From NCBI RefSeq assembly GCF_001411555.2, contig NC_049901.1:32622838-32686837 (forward strand): a stretch of 64,000 nt of DNA, written 5' to 3'. The notes under the pieces were generated by a model, which saw nothing but the letters and a program-made list of their open reading frames with translations, had not been told where the DNA came from and did not search any database. The DNA is from Juglans regia. Lineage: Eukaryota > Streptophyta > Magnoliopsida > Fagales > Juglandaceae. Positions within the stretch are counted from its first letter, which is position 1. Each line of letters starts with the position of its first letter. The translations under genes and the position numbers were made by a program. This document shows positions 59,535 to 64,000 of this stretch, one piece after another.

Positions 59535-61984
59535 AATAAGAATGCTCCTAAGCATTCCGTCCACACAGGTACCTCCTCCATATCAATTATTTCTTCATCC
59601 ACTGCCAAATTAGGCACTAATAGTAGATTCATTAAAGTTATATTTCGATCAAAATTTAACTAAATTACATAAAAATTCATTGCAGTAGACTCAACAAAGT
59701 TACAATATTTTTAACTTTTATCATTTTCACTAACCAAATCTATTGAGTTTAAGTTGCTGACCAAATATTATTTTGGCATAAAAATTCCCTCTCGCATGCT
59801 ATTCATTTTGTGTGAGTTCACAACTCTAGAAATTTTATCTTGGTTTAAGAAGCAAGAAGCATCCAAATCCCAAACTCAATCACAAAAGGAGGCCAGGCTC
59901 CATCAGTCATCATTTGAATGACGTGGCATCATCTTGCTGGAGTGCTTCAAGTTCTAGTTCTACAATTTTATTATTTGTTGATGTCAATTTTTTCTTTTAA
60001 AATCTAATATCAATGTTAGAAAATTAATGTGTACTTTTTTAATAATGAATAAATATTTAAATTACAATTATAATTAAAATAAATGAAAATGTCAAAATCA
60101 ATATTTTAATATAATAGTGATAGATTTGGAGAGTCTGTTATTTGGTATTGTTAAAAAGTAGCTAGCTAAATTTATAAACGTGAATTCTCTAGCTAAATTT
60201 TGGTCAAACTTTGTTGAGTCCACTACTAATAATCAGCATCCTTTCGCAACCTATTAGCAACCTCATCCTTTGGCAAGTTTTCTTCTCAACTAATATTTGA
60301 TACAATCATGTATTATATAAGTGTGACACACTTCTTCTTTTTTTTAAAAAAAGGTGAGATTTTATTATTAAAAAATAATTTTTTTTTTGTTGGTATCATA
60401 TTTACTCATTTAAAAAAAAAAAGTACAATATTTACATATTTTATGACTATAAATATCATTTATCTTTCTTCTCATTTCTCCACTCTGTTTTTCTTTTCTC
60501 TTTTTTTTTTTTTTTTTTCTTGTTGAGAATCTCCCTTCTCTTTAGAGTAAGAGTAATGCTAGATAGAGAAGTATAGAATGTGAAAGCCTTATACGGTCTA
60601 TTTGAAATTAAAAAAAAAATGCAAGATCTATCATAAATTAATAAATTTGTCAGGTGATTCTCACTTTTATTTTCAAAGAAATTGCACGTCTTGTACAAAT
60701 ATTTAAAAAAAATATAATGTTCATACCTACACATCCGTTTACTTATATTAAATTTAATCGATTAGTTTGATAACTTTGAGTCATTTTCTAATTCAATTGT
60801 TTAAATAGAATGATAAAATATTAAATTATTCTCTATAGTTTGTGTTAAAATTAGATTATTCCTTATATTTTTAAATTGAACATTTTACGTCCTGTACTTT
60901 TGATATCGATCAAATTAATTCTTTTGTTAAAATCTTGGTAGTAAACCGTTTATTTTGACCCAAATAGTAAATCGCTAAACATACTAACATGCGAGTTAAG
61001 CTACTCAACCGCTCACTATTCATACAATCTTTGCACACCAACCCACGTTACTTTTTTTTTTTTTTAAAGTGTGTGTTTCTTACATTTAAAATGCTTTATT
61101 TCCCAAGAACTCACCCCTCATTACATCGTCCTGCATCTTACCCCCCCTCCCTAAACGTTGTCCCGCGTCCTTCCCCCAGCCGGCGTATGTTGTCCCATAT
61201 ATCCCATTCAGCGTCATCCTTCCCCCATCACCCAGCTCTTATTGTCGCAGTAGACCAACATTGTTCTATTTTTTCACAAGGGTAATAAATGAAAGAAAGT
61301 ATTTTTTATTTGTCTCTTTTAGTTTTGTCTCTCCATTTCTATCATTTTGTCTGTTTTTGTCTTTAATGGATTTGTGAGTTTGTTTTTTTTTTATCTGTGT
61401 TTTGTGGAGTTTTGTGGAGGTGTTGTGTTCTGTTTTGGGGGGTTTGTGAGCTTTTGTGTCGCTTTTAGTTCTGTTTTGTGGTGTTTTTTGTTTAGGTCTT
61501 TTTTTTTTTTTTTTGGCCCTTAAGTTGTGTCTAGTTGCATTCATCAGAACAACATATAAATACAAGCCTTTAATATCTGACAAAAGTTTCTCATATAAAA
61601 CAAGAAACAAAGTGCTCTTCTGTATCTACATCTCAGCTAGCATCAATTCAACATTTATCATGCCAGAAAAGAGAAACCGGTTTCTTATGTTAATTTATAT
61701 CTAAACAAAAGCAATATCATCGACAAGATGATTATAAATATATTTACATGTGGAATACAACTTATACAATGAAAAAAATGTACCCGGACAAGCTTGTAGA
61801 TAACCGGATCAACAATCTCTTTTGGTGAAGATAGAGTCATGATTCTGATTGATCCATCTATCATTTCAGTGTCGTTTTGTCATGGCCTCTATGATTTTAA
61901 CCTATTCCTACATTTTATGTTTGCGTTTGCAGTTGAAGGGGTGGGTGTTAATCACCTGTAATCAAATTTGAGTTAAATAGCGTG
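59535..61984. other. AT-rich intergenic spacer, no gene seen
   Basis: Open frames (60308-60526, 60456-60734, 60989-61285, 61266-61610) are formed by T/A homopolymers and G/T-rich low-complexity sequence such as 61370-61520. None has a family signature. A segment around 60340-60425 repeats the foldback-like sequence of 43142-43235. Confidence 0.5.
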
Positions 61985-62699
61985 ATGGGCGAAAGAGAAG
62001 ATAAAAGGTCACCCATGCGTTCGACATCAATTTCACCAAATCAGGTATGGTACACATTGTTAGTTGAGAATGTTGTTAATGTTTTATATTGCAACATTAA
62101 GTTAATGCATTTTTTACACTTTGTTATAGGGATACCATGATCCGCTAATTCCATACTACCCTCCATATATGCTACCATCAAATACATATCCAATTCCATA
62201 TCCATACGCTCAACGTAGCCAGGTAGACATATGTTTTTTTATTAAATCTTTTTAGTTGCGTGCGACAGAGTCTCTATAATGGAGTCTTTCTAACACAATT
62301 AGTAATTGTAGCATCCGACAATTCCACCATTTCGACCAACTATGCCTGACCCTCCTTCGAGTAGTTCAGAGAATTTGAGACCAGTTGAAGATATGTTGAA
62401 TATAGTATGTTTTTATGTTTGAGAAATGTTTTCTTGTACGTGCATGCATTCGATTCATTCCAAACCAGTGGGTATTTGCAGCATTTGGTGATGCCACCAT
62501 GCGAACCAACCATGCCCATACTACCCAAGTCATTCATCAACTATGTCAATTAGTGCTGAAAGTGAAAAGCATGTTGGAGGTACGTCACAACCGAACGATC
62601 AACATTTGTCATATGGGGCTCAACTGAACGATCAGCATGTCAATTATTTTCCAGACCCTGTTCAACCATTTTACAATCATTTCCATAGTGGCTCTAGTT
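61985..62699 (+). pseudogene. Small proline-rich split reading frame, possible FAR1-type C-terminal tail
   Basis: ATG at 61985 opens a 60-nt exon (61985-62044), then GT/AG-bounded exons at 62130-62222 (93 nt), 62312-62404 (93 nt) and from 62482. All are in phase and rich in Pro, Tyr and Ser, for example GYHDPLIPYYPPYMLP and HPTIPPFRPTMPDPPSSS. The fourth block begins HLVMPPCEPTMPI, clearly a relative of the third. A one-base frame change near 62526 is needed to reach the coherent ending NYFPDPVQPFYNHFHSGSS at about 62695, so the copy looks broken. I do not recognise a domain. Its intron at 62405 is shared with the facing FAR1-like pseudogene, hence the suggested link. Confidence 0.45.
62405..62477 (+). 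repeat. Arm 1 of an inverted 73-bp repeat lying in an intron
   Basis: gtatgtttttatgtttgaga and the following bases to about 62477 recur on the minus strand at 63990-63918 with about ten differences. Here the block forms almost the whole intron between the third and fourth proline-rich exons. Confidence 0.85.
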
Positions 62700-62929
62700 A
62701 GTCACACCAAAAATATTCTCCATACCCCATTCAACTATTTACAAATACACCTTTACCCATATTTTACACAAAAAATTGTTGCTCAAACTCGACCACTAAG
62801 TTGCACTAGTCCTATGGGGCATGCACGACATTTCCTAGAGATATGAAAAATTATAAAATTAATCTAAAAATATCAACATTTGAAGATTCAACAAAGATTT
62901 ATAAAGGTAAAAAATAAACTCATACCTCA

Positions 62930-63995
62930 CTATTGTCCGGTGGCATTGGTTGTGTTAGAGTACTACATTGGGTTGTGATAACAATATTGTCAAGACTACC
63001 ACCAACTTGTGATTCCAGGAGGTCATCATATTGTGTTTTGTCGTCAAATATTTTCCTGTGTCTAAATTGACAAAAAAAACAATTATGAACGTGCTAGAAA
63101 GTAATATGTATGCAATCCAATATTTACACAAGTACTTGACCAAAATATAATACTTGTTTCTTATTTCTCTTCGTTGCAGCTTTCTCCACTGGAGGTACAT
63201 TTCTTCTTGTTGGCGACCTCCCTTTCCCCCAACTATGTGAGGGTTTAATATTTTCTTACCCTTGTCAACGATCATCTTCTCTTTCACCTTGGTTGAACTA
63301 GACTCAAGTCGTAATCTTGCAAGTTTGTGCTCAAAGTCATCCAAATGTTGCAAGAATGCATTCACATGGTCATCACTTGGGGATACATGTGTTGCCAATC
63401 TCATACATTTTTTAACCACAAGGTCATATTGTTGTAAATCTGCATTGATCTGCAAGTCATCATAGCTACTCTTCACTAATGTATCTCCTCCTTAAGTCTT
63501 TTCTCTATCAATCCAATACATATTTCTCTGACAGCTCATTAATGTACTTCATCTGATAGACTCTAAATTTATGCCTACAGACAATCCCCCTCATCTCAAA
63601 CAGGACACATGTGCATTTAAGTTCGCAACCCTCTTCATTATAGTAAATTAAGTACTTGAAAATTTTTACATGTTCATCGGAGGTGAAAATTTCTTCAAAA
63701 AATCGAAGGTGGAAATGCAACCTTGTGTGCTGATGAGTGAAGGGTTACACATAATCATCCCCCAAACCTCTCGTTGGACCTCTTTAAACTTCGCATTCGT
63801 ATACAATGATTGAAACTGCTTCTCAATCTTAAATGCAGATGCACATGGAATCGTTTGGTTGCAAGAATAGAAATCAGTCGTCGTCTCCACCTCCACCTTA
63901 TTCCTTAAAACATTATCAAAAACCCATTCGGTTAGAATGAATTGGATGCACGCACATACAAAAAAACATTTCTCAAACATAAAAACATACTACCT
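62930..63995 (-). pseudogene. FAR1-related sequence (FRS) pseudogene, C-terminal part
   Basis: Minus-strand frames read, from the window edge, LRNKVEVE...IPCASAFKIEKQFQ (63920-63800), EEIFTSDEHVK (about 63700), the SWIM zinc finger CTCVLFEMRGIVCRH (about 63615-63570), NELSEKYVLD (63540-63510), SSYDDLQINAD and VSPSDDHVNAFLQHLDDFEH (63476-63315), then a basic tail (63300-63140) and a last exon ending in a TTQCSTLTQPMPPDN-like segment (about 63050-62930). It is broken by a one-base loss near 63707, stops TGA-TAG at about 63508 where relatives have Arg-Trp, a shift near 63480 and another near 63223. FAR1/FHY3 proteins are transposase-derived transcription factors. The N-terminal part lies beyond the window. 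Confidence 0.82.
63918..63990 (-). repeat. Arm 2 of the inverted 73-bp repeat
   Basis: On the minus strand gtatgtttttatgtttgaga to about gaatgggtttttg matches 62405-62477. It precedes the LRNKVEVE exon of the FAR1-like pseudogene and is probably an intron there too. Confidence 0.85.
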
Positions 63996-64000
63996 TCATC

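Noticed and set aside
61266..61610. 114-codon Lys/Thr-rich minus ORF
   Set aside because: Low-complexity G/T-rich DNA on the plus strand gives this composition.
1..64000. CRISPR arrays, phage or bacterial operons
   Set aside because: Split genes with GT-AG introns and plant transposons show a nuclear plant sequence; the only regular array (112-113 bp) has no spacers.

Overview
The window is nuclear DNA of a woody eudicot. Genes have many GT-AG introns, the spacers are AT-rich, and hAT, Ty3/Gypsy, Ty1/Copia, L1 and MITE remnants are dense. A MITE with GTTTGGATAGTGAGAT-type ends (three copies) and the style of the FAR1-related and L1 sequences suggest the walnut/hickory family (Juglandaceae). 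That placement is inference; no marker gene fixes it.

Layout. (1) 1-2028: 3' part of a decayed hAT transposon, cut by the window edge. (2) 2902-17594: a Tat-like Ty3/Gypsy element with two LTRs, a gag/protease remnant, a 112-113 bp tandem array and an antisense reading frame, but no visible RT, RNase H or integrase. Its array is interrupted by a 3.7 kb non-coding insert with TGTGAC...GTCACA ends (5582-13332, probably a solo LTR). That insert is itself interrupted by a 4.06 kb hAT element (9226-13288) with a perfect 8-bp target duplication. This makes a three-level nest. (3) 20221-34514 (+): a 16-exon gene for a SAC-domain phosphoinositide phosphatase of the plant SAC1-5 group, with L1 fragments, a foldback element and a fresh tandem duplication in its introns. 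(4) 35980-41865 (-): the 7-exon gene for eIF3 subunit k, convergent with the SAC gene; its intron 6 holds a 614-bp hAT MITE and a 2.7 kb 5'-truncated L1, 28 bp apart. (5) 42104-42872: another hAT-like MITE carrying a nested MITE. (6) 44252-46863 (-): a short Copia element with two LTRs, perfect 5-bp TSD, primer site, gag and protease, but no pol. (7) 47890-48150 (-): a Gypsy scrap. (8) 50031-57684 (-): a 14-exon kinesin-7 gene of the NACK2/TETRASPORE type, with an intron in its 5' UTR and an MSA-like motif at its promoter. (9) 58800-61980: AT-rich spacer with one MITE. (10) 61985-64000: a small proline-rich split reading frame (+) facing a broken FAR1-related pseudogene (-), the two sharing an inverted, intron-located repeat.

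The three intact genes do not form a pathway. They are housekeeping or cell-biology genes: membrane phosphoinositide turnover, translation initiation and cytokinesis. Splicing was reconstructed by hand from GT/AG sites, reading phase and family conservation. The exon sums give complete frames of 847, 229 and 949 residues. No CRISPR array, tRNA or rRNA gene was seen. I did not find a convincing new biological system. The most unusual structures are the nested transposon block, the pol-less elements and the convergent FAR1-like locus.
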